Shown: piece by piece, positions 14,607-22,584 of the stretch | Position numbering within the stretch: position 1 is the stretch's first letter | Layout of the letters: each line of letters begins with the position of its first letter | Source: Calditrichaceae bacterium | GTDB taxonomy: Bacteria; Calditrichota; Calditrichia; RBG-13-44-9; J075 | DNA: 64,000 nt | Direction of reading: 5' to 3' | Assembly: GCA_013360445.1 (NCBI GenBank) | Contig: JABWBP010000015.1 | Span: 26,710-90,709 of the forward strand | Translations under genes and position numbers: made by a program | Notes under the pieces: model-generated | Database searches by the model: none | Told to the model about the DNA's origin: nothing | What the model saw: only the letters and a program-made list of their open reading frames with translations

Positions 14607-16124
14607 ATGAAATTTCAGCTTCCTCGCACCACCCGCAACTGGATTACTTTGACGGGCGCGACCATTGCGCTGATCAGCCTGTTTATGATTATTTTTACCT
14701 TTACCGTTTCCCTCTTTGGAATGAAAGGGCACGCCTATCTTGGCCTGGTCATGTATATTTTGCTGCCGGCGGTGATGATCCTGGGACTGCTGTTGATCCC
14801 CATCGGGATGCTGATCCAGATGCGCCGGGAGCATAAACACGGCATCGCCGACCGCCCCGCCTGGCCGCGGGTGGATTTGGGCGAATCCCGCCACCGCAAT
14901 GCTTTTTTCATTTTCGTGATCGGAACGACCTTCCTGCTGTTCATCTCCGCGGTGGGCAGTTACGAAGCCTTTCATTTCACGGAATCGGTAACCTTCTGCG
15001 GCACCATGTGCCATAGCGTCATGCACCCGGAGCATATCGCTTATCAGAACTCTCCCCATGCCCGGGTGGCCTGCGTGGATTGTCACGTCGGGCCGGGAGC
15101 GGACTGGTACGTTCGTTCCAAGCTCTCCGGTTTGTACCAGGTGTACGCCACGGCCCGGAATATTTACCCCCGGCCCATTCCAACCCCGATCAGCAATTTG
15201 CGCCCGGCGCGGGAAGTTTGCGAACAGTGCCACTGGCCGCAAAAGTTCTACGCCCACAAACTCCGCCTGGAAAGTTATTATTTGCCGGATGAGCAAAATA
15301 CCCAATGGGATATTGCCCTGATCATGAAAATCGGCGCTCCGAAATCCGCCCAGGGCCTGGAAGAAGGCATCCACTGGCACATCAATCCCGATGTCAAAAT
15401 CGAGTACATCTCCGCGGACCCCACCCGCGAAGAACTGCCCTGGGTACGCTACAGCAATATGCGAACCGGGGAGGTGGTGGTTTACCAGGATGAAGAAGCT
15501 CCGCTGGACGAAGACGAAATCAAAAACCGGGAAATCCGGGTGATGGACTGCGTGGATTGCCACACCCGCCCCTCCCATAACTACCGCGCGCCCAACCTGT
15601 TCGTGAACGCCGCCATCACCGCGGGAGAGATTCCCAAAGAACTGCCGGAAATCAAAACCGTGGCCATGGATATTTGCTCCAACCAGTTTCCTACGATGGA
15701 CTCGGCCCTGGCCTACATCGACCAGGAAATCCGCACTTACTACGAAGATAACTACCCGGAAATCCTGGAAGAGAAACCGGAAATGGTTGAGAAAGCGGTT
15801 AAAGGATTGCAGGAGGTCTTCTCCAAAAACATTTTCCCGGAGATGAAAGTAAGGTGGAGCGCCTACCCGGACCACATCGGGCATTTGAATTACAACGGAT
15901 GCTTCCGCTGCCACAACGACCGCCACGTCAGCGAAGACGGGGCGCACAGAATCAGTAAAGATTGTAACCTTTGCCACTATATCAGCGCCCAGGGCGTTCC
16001 CGGAAGCCAGGAAATTGCCCCCCTCGGCCAGGTGCTGGCGTTTCGCCATCCCGGGGAAGACGTGGAAGAGGAGGACTGGAAAGAAGGGTTGTGCACCGAC
16101 TGCCACGAGGGGTTGAATCCGTAA
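14607..16124 (+). CDS. NapC/NirT-type multihaem cytochrome c, seven haem sites
   Basis: The 505-residue product has two N-terminal membrane helices (about 13-38 and 47-70) and a third near 98-116, then a periplasmic haem domain. Six CXXCH sites are seen (CVDCH, CEQCH, CVDCH, CFRCH, CNLCH, CTDCH). There is also one atypical CX3CH site (FCGTMCHSVMHPE). Segments such as NSPHARVACVDCHVGPGADW and CEQCHWPQKFY are characteristic of the NapC/NirT-like quinol dehydrogenases of metal and sulfur respirers. The protein should take electrons from menaquinol and pass them to a periplasmic acceptor, or run in reverse. It is the last gene of the operon; a gap of about 190 bp follows. AGGAAAGGAA precedes the start. 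Confidence 0.92.
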   Translation: MKFQLPRTTRNWITLTGATIALISLFMIIFTFTVSLFGMKGHAYLGLVMYILLPAVMILGLLLIPIGMLIQMRREHKHGIADRPAWPRVDLGESRHRNAFFIFVIGTTFLLFISAVGSYEAFHFTESVTFCGTMCHSVMHPEHIAYQNSPHARVACVDCHVGPGADWYVRSKLSGLYQVYATARNIYPRPIPTPISNLRPAREVCEQCHWPQKFYAHKLRLESYYLPDEQNTQWDIALIMKIGAPKSAQGLEEGIHWHINPDVKIEYISADPTREELPWVRYSNMRTGEVVVYQDEEAPLDEDEIKNREIRVMDCVDCHTRPSHNYRAPNLFVNAAITAGEIPKELPEIKTVAMDICSNQFPTMDSALAYIDQEIRTYYEDNYPEILEEKPEMVEKAVKGLQEVFSKNIFPEMKVRWSAYPDHIGHLNYNGCFRCHNDRHVSEDGAHRISKDCNLCHYISAQGVPGSQEIAPLGQVLAFRHPGEDVEEEDWKEGLCTDCHEGLNP

Positions 16125-16312
16125 ATCGGGGTGAATGCCGGAGCAGACTTCATCTCCCCGGCGCTTTTTGACTATCCTTCAGGGGCAGGCGGCAATTCGA
16201 TTTGCTACTGCCCCTTTTATTCGTCTCCTGATTACTCCCTGCCCGGAAAAACAATCGTAACCTTTTGCGTTGGAACATTTCCAAGTTCCCCGAAGCTTCT
16301 TTAATTTAGCCC

Positions 16313-19300
16313 ATGCCGATTAAAAAATCATCGACCCCTGCCCCTGCGCTGGCGGCGCTATGTTTGTGCCTGATCTTTTCAGCGGCTTTTTCCCGGCCCT
16401 CCCCCACTTTCTACCAGTTAATCCCCTTCGAGCCTGGCGAATACGGCTACACCCTCTCGGTGGTGAGCGATTCTTCGATCTGGTTCTCTACCAACCGCGG
16501 GGTCTATCACTATGACGGCCAACAGGCGCGGAAGATGTTGGACGCTTCCGCCTTCACCCGCACCATTGTGGAAATGCTCAGCGTGGACGCGCTTTCCGAC
16601 AGCGAGGTGTGGGCGTTAGGGCACGAGGTCAAAAACTGGAAAAAGACCATGTACCGCTTTAACGGGCGGGAATGGCAAAAAATCGACTTCCCCCAGGCGT
16701 TAGACGATCCCAACGACGACCTGGTGATGTTCCGGCTGAAAATGTTTCGCGAGGGCAATCTCACCAAAGGGTACGTGGCCGGGCAGGACGGATTGGTATA
16801 TTTCTATGACGGCGCTCGCTGGCGGCTTCAGCAGAAACTGACCGAGCAGATTTTTCGCGCTCTACAGGTAAATTCGCCGGGCGACGTCTGGGTAGGCGGC
16901 CGCAACGGCTCCATTTTCCAGTTCGACGGCAAAGATTGGCGCTCCGCGCCCCTCCGCCACGCGGATTCTCGCAGTTTTATAATGAATTTCAGCTTCCTCT
17001 CCCCGGACAACGGCTGGGCGGTGGGAACCCGGGGCATCTGGCATTACGACGGCGTTGCCTGGGATTCCGCGCCCTCCCCCGTGGCTTCCTACCTGCGCGA
17101 CGTGGAGATGATTTCCCCTACGGACGGCTGGATTATCAGCCAAAATGGCGACATTTTGCGCTATAACGGCGAACAGTGGTCCCTGTACCAGCACATCCCC
17201 AACAACACCGCCTCAACCCTGCGGGGATTGCAGGTTCTCCATAACCAGGAGCCGTACCGTCTCTATTTTCTCACTACCAACGGGCTTTACCGCAGCACCT
17301 GGGAAAGAATTCCCACCTTCACGGATATATCGCCTTCTGTGAACCTTCACTGGGTGGGGGGATACCCGGAAATGGCGGATTTTGACGATAACCGCTTCGC
17401 GGACGTGTATCTGCACCCGATTCTGGATTTTCCCACCCGGTTGTACTCCAATCGCAGAGGTATATTTACGGAAAAGAGCGACCGCCTTCAACCCCCGCCC
17501 CGGGGGGTGGACAACAGGGTTACCTTTGCCGACCTGGACAATAACGCCCTGGTGGACATTTACCTGCACAACCCCCCAACAGGCAATCTCTGTTACGACA
17601 ATTTGGGTTCCTGGAAATTCCGTTCCCGCTCCTGCCCCCTGCCCCGCTCCGATAATTCCAAAGGCTCCCTTGCCTTTGCCGATTTCGATGCCGACGGCGA
17701 CCTGGATTTGCTGTTTCTATCCATTGTCCAGGCCGACAGCCTGAAACCCCTGTGGCTGTATGAGAACGACGGCGTCGGAAATTTTACGAACGGCCTGAAT
17801 TTCGGCGCCCCTACGACTTCTAACGCCGCCGTCGCCGGCATTGTGGCTGCGGATTTCAACAACGACGGATTGCCGGACATTTTCAAATATGATCTGAATG
17901 ATCCCTGCGAGCTTTATCTCAATGAAGGGAATTTTCGTTTCCGGGAAACGGCGGCAAAAAACGGCATCGATGGGACTATTTTTGAAGCCTACCCCTATAT
18001 TAGCGGGGCGCTTACCGGCGACGTGAACAATGACGGGGCGCTGGATATTCTCCTGGTCTGGCGGGAAGGGCAGGCGATTTTTTTTCTGAATGACGGAAAG
18101 GCGCAGTTTTCACCCGCCGATACTCTAAAATTTGATGACCCCTTCTCCTTCAACGTCGCGCTGGCGGATATTGATTGCGACGGCGATGCGGATTTGTTTT
18201 TCAACGGCCAGTTTTATGAAAACAATGGGGGAAAGTTTTCCAATTATTCCGAGATCGGCTTTAAGCAGAAGGGAATCGTTACCCTGGCGGATTTCGACTA
18301 TGACGGCGACGCGGACTTGTGGGTGATGAACCTCGAAACCGCCCGCCTGCGCCTCTACGAAAACAACTTTAACCCGAAGCGCTTTCTCACCGTCAAACTG
18401 CGCGGGATTCGCAGCAACAGCCAGGGGATTGGGGCAAAAGCGACGTTGTGGCGAAAAGAGGCCGATGGACGCTCCACCCGGGCGGCCTCGCACCAACTCC
18501 TGGCCTCGCTTCCGCTGCAATTCTACCCCGAGGCGCAGAGCCGCTACGACCTGGAAGTGGTTTTCCCGGGCGGGAAAACGGTGCGGCGCGAAAATGTCGC
18601 TCCCGGCTACCTGGAAATCTCCGAATTTTCCGGGCCGCTTCGCTGGTTCTGGGAGTTCGCCTCTTCCCTGCGCCGTTCCGTTAAGTACGCCGACGCCGGA
18701 TGGGAACTGGGAAAGCTCCCCTTGCTCCTGCTGCTCGCCTGGCTTTTTCTACGAATTGCGGAAAAACCCCGCGCCCGCAAATACCTCGCCCATCCCCTCC
18801 TGGCCGGAAGCCTGGCGCTGCTCTACCTGTTCAGCATTCACGCCACCATCCGGGAGGGGCATCCTTACTCCGCTTTCATTTCCCTAACGGTTTTCGGCGG
18901 CGCCGGGGCGCTGGCCTCGCTCGCGGCTCGCCGGATGGTGCAGCGGCGGGAATCCCGCTACATCTCCCACTACAAATTGCTGGAATTTTTGGGCAAGGGC
19001 GGGATGGGGCAGGTTTACAAAGCCATAGACGTCAATACCAAAAAGATCGTCGCCTTGAAAATCCTGCACGAAGACTTGCTCCACGATCCCGAAAACCGCA
19101 AGCGCTTTGCCGGGGAAGGGCAGTTGCTCTCCTCGTTTTCGCACCGGCACATCGTCAAGGTATTCGAGATCGGGGAGGCCGGTTCCGCGGGGATGCCAAC
19201 CCGCCAGCCCGGGGATAATGCTCCCCGGCGCGGGTTTATCGCCATGGAATACCTGCCCGGCGGCACTTTGAAGGATTATTTGAAGCAGCACTCCCCCCTG

Positions 19301-19798
19301 CCGCTTGCGGAAGCGCGGCGCCTGCTCTTGCAGATCGCCGGGGGGCTGCGGGAAATCCACGCCCGGGGAATCATCCACCGCGACGTGAAAACCGGCAACG
19401 TGATGCTCGACGGCCAGGGCGAAGTGCGGATCATGGATTTCGGGCTTTCCAAATCGCCGCTGGTGAGCGCCATGACCTCCCTGGGCACGGTGGTCGGCAC
19501 GTTAGGCTACGTGGCCCCGGAGCAGATTACCGGAATGGCCGTGGACCACCGCGCGGATATTTTCTCCTTCGGAGTGGTGATTTATGAGCTGCTCACCGGC
19601 CAACTGCCCTTCGGCGGCGAGAACGAGATGGCCCTGATCCACGCCATTTTCAACACCGCTCCCGCGCCGCCCTCCCGCCTCCGTCCCGGGGAAATTGACC
19701 CCAAATGGGACGCCATCGTCGCCCGCTGCCTGGCCAAAACCCCCGGGGAGCGGTTTGCCGGGATGGAGGAAGTGCTGGAGGCGCTGCGGGAGGTATGA
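16313..19798 (+). CDS. Membrane Ser/Thr protein kinase with N-terminal extracytoplasmic propeller and VCBS/FG-GAP repeats
   Basis: The 1161-residue product starts with a signal peptide (PALAALCLCLIFSAAFSRP). It is followed by a beta-propeller-like region (about 40-340, repeated FDGKDWRSAP / YDGVAWDSAP blades). Then come VCBS/FG-GAP repeats with Ca-loop motifs (FADFDADGDLDLLF, AADFNNDGLPDIF, TGDVNNDGALDILL, LADIDCDGDADLFF). An ASPIC/UnbV-like segment follows near 690 (LRGIRSNSQGIGAKATLW). Three hydrophobic helices (about 800-880) lead to a complete Hanks-type kinase (886-1161: GKGGMGQVYKA, VALKIL, HRDVKTGNV, DFGLS, APEQ). So the sensor is outside and the kinase is C-terminal inside, the reverse of PknB-type kinases. 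No clear ribosome site precedes the ATG. The neighbouring sigma-54 activator gene may be functionally linked. Confidence 0.88.
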   Translation: MPIKKSSTPAPALAALCLCLIFSAAFSRPSPTFYQLIPFEPGEYGYTLSVVSDSSIWFSTNRGVYHYDGQQARKMLDASAFTRTIVEMLSVDALSDSEVWALGHEVKNWKKTMYRFNGREWQKIDFPQALDDPNDDLVMFRLKMFREGNLTKGYVAGQDGLVYFYDGARWRLQQKLTEQIFRALQVNSPGDVWVGGRNGSIFQFDGKDWRSAPLRHADSRSFIMNFSFLSPDNGWAVGTRGIWHYDGVAWDSAPSPVASYLRDVEMISPTDGWIISQNGDILRYNGEQWSLYQHIPNNTASTLRGLQVLHNQEPYRLYFLTTNGLYRSTWERIPTFTDISPSVNLHWVGGYPEMADFDDNRFADVYLHPILDFPTRLYSNRRGIFTEKSDRLQPPPRGVDNRVTFADLDNNALVDIYLHNPPTGNLCYDNLGSWKFRSRSCPLPRSDNSKGSLAFADFDADGDLDLLFLSIVQADSLKPLWLYENDGVGNFTNGLNFGAPTTSNAAVAGIVAADFNNDGLPDIFKYDLNDPCELYLNEGNFRFRETAAKNGIDGTIFEAYPYISGALTGDVNNDGALDILLVWREGQAIFFLNDGKAQFSPADTLKFDDPFSFNVALADIDCDGDADLFFNGQFYENNGGKFSNYSEIGFKQKGIVTLADFDYDGDADLWVMNLETARLRLYENNFNPKRFLTVKLRGIRSNSQGIGAKATLWRKEADGRSTRAASHQLLASLPLQFYPEAQSRYDLEVVFPGGKTVRRENVAPGYLEISEFSGPLRWFWEFASSLRRSVKYADAGWELGKLPLLLLLAWLFLRIAEKPRARKYLAHPLLAGSLALLYLFSIHATIREGHPYSAFISLTVFGGAGALASLAARRMVQRRESRYISHYKLLEFLGKGGMGQVYKAIDVNTKKIVALKILHEDLLHDPENRKRFAGEGQLLSSFSHRHIVKVFEIGEAGSAGMPTRQPGDNAPRRGFIAMEYLPGGTLKDYLKQHSPLPLAEARRLLLQIAGGLREIHARGIIHRDVKTGNVMLDGQGEVRIMDFGLSKSPLVSAMTSLGTVVGTLGYVAPEQITGMAVDHRADIFSFGVVIYELLTGQLPFGGENEMALIHAIFNTAPAPPSRLRPGEIDPKWDAIVARCLAKTPGERFAGMEEVLEALREV

Positions 19799-19806
19799 TG
19801 GGGGAT

Positions 19807-19863
19807 CGGAGTGCAAAGCTTCAGCTTTGCATTGCACCTGCAAAACTGAAGTTTTGCACTCCG
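19807..19863. repeat. Inverted pair of TGCAAAAC hairpins
   Basis: CGGAGTGCAAAGCTTCAGC (19807 on) and the complementary TGAAGTTTTGCACTCCG (to 19863) form one large hairpin, and each arm also folds on itself. A similar pair sits at 46417-46478. Confidence 0.85.
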
Positions 19864-20100
19864 TCGAAACGAAACGCCATAAATAACCCTTAACGAGTAT
19901 ACAACCCTCAGCGTCTTAGCGCCTTTGCGGTAAAAACCACCAGCGGGTTTTTGCTTGAATTTCGCAGCGCCCTGGCCTAACTTTATGCCCTGCCAGGATG
20001 TCGCAATAAAACCGGTCTTCTCAAAAGGTTTGTTTCAAATAAAACCTATCCAAAAATATTTGAAATTTGCCGCATGGTTCGATAAACTCACCCTGCAAAG

Positions 20101-20204
20101 AACACAGAGATCACAGAGGAATTGAAAAATTATCCCAGTCAGAAATTGGAGCTATACTGAAACTCTGTAAACTCTGTGCCCTCTTTCCAAAGGAACCCCT
20201 TTGG
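20101..20204. repeat. ACACAGAG-word palindrome and small hairpin before the sigma-54 activator gene
   Basis: AACACAGAGATCACAGAGG (20101-20119) faces CTCTGTAAACTCTGTGCC (20163-20180). A second stem, CCAAAGG/CCTTTGG, follows at 20187-20204. The remaining parts of the 19799-20304 gap show no gene. Confidence 0.7.
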
Positions 20205-20304
20205 GGGTGGCTAAAAAAATTAGGGACAAACTTTCAGATTTCGGCATGAAGAATCTATTACAAACGAAATACAAAACCCACGATCGTCTCCCAGGAACTC
20301 CACC

Positions 20305-22074
20305 ATGCCCCCAATTACCGAACTCCGTCAGAAATTGCAAAAACAGCTCGGCGACGCCGTCAGCCAGGTTTCTTCCGGATTCATGGAAACAACCTCGGTT
20401 TTAACCTCCGCCGGCGTTGCCGGGGAAGCGCTGAAAAAGTTAGACCGCCTGTTCAAAACCTGGATGCACTCCCACCAGGCGCTGGCCGGGCAGATCGACC
20501 CCCTGCTGGACCAGCATGAAAAGTTAGAAAAGCAATTCGAGCAGCTGCAAGAAGAAAAACGCCGCCTGGAGGTACTCTACGCCTCCGGCATCCTGTTTTC
20601 TTCCGAAACGGAGATGAAATCGCTGTTAGGCAAGGCCATCGACGTGGTGATCAAAGAATTGCAGGCCGACGCCGGGTTCATCGTGTTAGTGAACCAGCAG
20701 CAGCAAATCGACGCCATTTTCGCCCGCAACATGAACCCCGAGGATAACCCGGAGGCCCGGGAGCTGAGCACCAGCGTGATCCGGCAGACCCTTTCCGCCG
20801 CCCGGCCTACCGGGGTCGCCGACCTGGATGCTTTGTCGAGCCAGACCCGCGCCGACGCCTCCCTGTGGGAGAAAACCAGCATCATCCGCTTAGGGATCAA
20901 ATCGGTGTTGTGCGTTCCGCTGCTGTCGCCGGGCGGGGTACTGGGCGCGGTGTACCTGGATCGCCGCGACAGCGCCAATCCATTCGGACAGGGCGACCTC
21001 TTCTTCCTGCTCTCCTTTGCCCGCCAGATCGTGCAGGGGCTGGAGATTTCCCGGGAAATCTCCCTGTTGGAAAACAAGCTGCTGCGGGAAGCGCAGATGA
21101 AGTTTGCGGATTTGCGCCGGGAATTTTCCTGCCCGGAGATCATCGGCTCCGGGCGGCGCTTGTTCGAGACGCTGCTGCTGGCCTCTAAAGTGGCTCCCAG
21201 CAGCGTTTCGGTGATTATCTTAGGAGAAAACGGCAGCGGCAAGGAACTGCTGGCGCGGGCGATTCACCAGAACAGCCGCCGCGCCGGAAAACCCTTTGTG
21301 GCGATCAATTGCAGCGCCATCCCGGCGGATTTGCTGGAGTCGGAGTTGTTCGGCTACGACGCGGGAGCGTTTACCGGGGCGACCAAATCCAAACCCGGCA
21401 GAATGGAAACCGCGGACGGGGGAACCCTGTTTTTGGATGAAATCGGGGAGTTGAATTCGAACCTGCAAGCGAAATTGCTGCGGGTGCTGCAGAACGGCGA
21501 AATCGAACGTTTGGGCAGCGTTACCCCGCGCAAAATTGACCTGCGCATCATTGCCGCAACCAATCAAAATATTGCCGGAATGATCCGCGCCGGCAAGTTC
21601 CGGGAGGATCTCTACTATCGCCTGAAAGTGGTGGAGATTACCACCCCCCCGCTGCGGGATCGCAAAGAGGATATTGCCGAGTTAGCGGAGCATTTTTTGA
21701 AAAAACACGCCCAGGAACATACCCCCCGGCAGATTAGCGACGAAGCGCAGGAGATTTTAGAGAACTACTCCTGGCCGGGAAACATCCGGGAGCTGGAAAA
21801 CGTGATCCTCCGCGCCATCGTGCTCGCCAAAAGCGCAAAAATCGAAGCCTCCGACCTTCCCCCGGAACTCATCAGCGCCGAAACCCCGGTACCCCCCATC
21901 CCGCCCGGCAAAACCCTGGAAGAGGCGGAGATGGAGTTCCGGCGGCGTTACATTCTTCGCACCCTCCGGCAAACCGCCTCCAAATCCGAGGCCGCTAAAG
22001 TGTTGGGGGTGAATCGCACCCATTTTTACCGCATGTTGGCGCAGTTGGGAATCGAGGATGATCCTTCCCGGTGA
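20305..22074 (+). CDS. GAF-domain sigma-54-dependent transcriptional activator
   Basis: The 589-residue product has a coiled-coil-like N-terminus (about 20-90) and a GAF sensor domain (about 90-240). An AAA+ domain (about 275-510) shows Walker A GENGSGKE near 309, the sigma-54 contact motif GAFTGA near 354 and Walker B FLDEIGEL near 377. The C-terminus is a Fis-type helix-turn-helix (SKSEAAKVLGVNRTHFYRML). It should bind upstream enhancers and open sigma-54 promoters when the GAF domain senses its signal or when the N-terminus is modified. There is no receiver domain, so control is by ligand or by another protein; the membrane kinase encoded just upstream is a candidate. A typical terminator follows. 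Confidence 0.93.
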   Translation: MPPITELRQKLQKQLGDAVSQVSSGFMETTSVLTSAGVAGEALKKLDRLFKTWMHSHQALAGQIDPLLDQHEKLEKQFEQLQEEKRRLEVLYASGILFSSETEMKSLLGKAIDVVIKELQADAGFIVLVNQQQQIDAIFARNMNPEDNPEARELSTSVIRQTLSAARPTGVADLDALSSQTRADASLWEKTSIIRLGIKSVLCVPLLSPGGVLGAVYLDRRDSANPFGQGDLFFLLSFARQIVQGLEISREISLLENKLLREAQMKFADLRREFSCPEIIGSGRRLFETLLLASKVAPSSVSVIILGENGSGKELLARAIHQNSRRAGKPFVAINCSAIPADLLESELFGYDAGAFTGATKSKPGRMETADGGTLFLDEIGELNSNLQAKLLRVLQNGEIERLGSVTPRKIDLRIIAATNQNIAGMIRAGKFREDLYYRLKVVEITTPPLRDRKEDIAELAEHFLKKHAQEHTPRQISDEAQEILENYSWPGNIRELENVILRAIVLAKSAKIEASDLPPELISAETPVPPIPPGKTLEEAEMEFRRRYILRTLRQTASKSEAAKVLGVNRTHFYRMLAQLGIEDDPSR

Positions 22075-22115
22075 TTTTGCCGGAGAACGCCGGGAAAATT
22101 CTGCAAAAACAAAAA

Positions 22116-22145
22116 TCCCACCGGAGATTTTTACCCCCGGTGGGA
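22116..22145 (+). terminator. Hairpin after the sigma-54 activator gene
   Basis: TCCCACCGG (22116-22124) pairs with CCGGTGGGA (22137-22145) across a T-rich loop, and CTTTCT follows. It lies 42 bases after the stop codon. Confidence 0.65.
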
Positions 22146-22258
22146 CTTTCTACAGCATTGACAATTGTCAAATTTTAGGTGATAGTACAACCTTATACCC
22201 TATACCCCACTATACATTAGTTTTGCGATTTTTACGCCAACGGCGTTACACATCACAG

Positions 22259-22429
22259 CCCAGGGTTCTCCCCGACATGCTATGTCGGGGAGAACCCTGG
22301 GTATAAAAACACACACAACCCGTAAAAACCCTGAAAGGGTTTCACAATAGCGTGGTTGTTAAACCCTTTCAGGGTTTCCGGGATTCTAATTTTTCTTGTC
22401 CCAGGGTTCGCTTCCCTGCGAACCCTGGG
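22259..22429. repeat. Cluster of three perfect palindromes (CCCAGGGTTC family)
   Basis: The first has perfect 20-base arms, 22259-22278 (CCCAGGGTTCTCCCCGACAT) and 22282-22301, with a three-base loop. The second pairs AAACCCTGAAAGGGTTT (22326-22342) with AAACCCTTTCAGGGTTT (22361-22377). The third is CCCAGGGTTCGC (22400-22411) with GCGAACCCTGGG (22418-22429). The first and third share the CCCAGGGTTC end. The gap 22075-22584 lies between converging genes and has no coding signal. Confidence 0.88.
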
Positions 22430-22584
22430 CTATAGTGTTTAACCGCTTCGCGGTCAATCAGAAATTATACGCACATCTTAGTCCAGAGAAGATGTAAGCA
22501 TAATTCATGTTAATTGTAGCTGCTCCTTGCTTGCAACAAAGTAGAATTCGCAAAACTAATGACTATACCCTCTCCCGCAAAGGC

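Noticed and set aside
14601..16106. Long open frame of about 500 codons antisense to the multihaem cytochrome gene
   Set aside because: It has a compositional shadow look (His/Val-rich mirror of CXXCH-coding codons), no ribosome site and no recognisable domain; the plus-strand cytochrome is certain.
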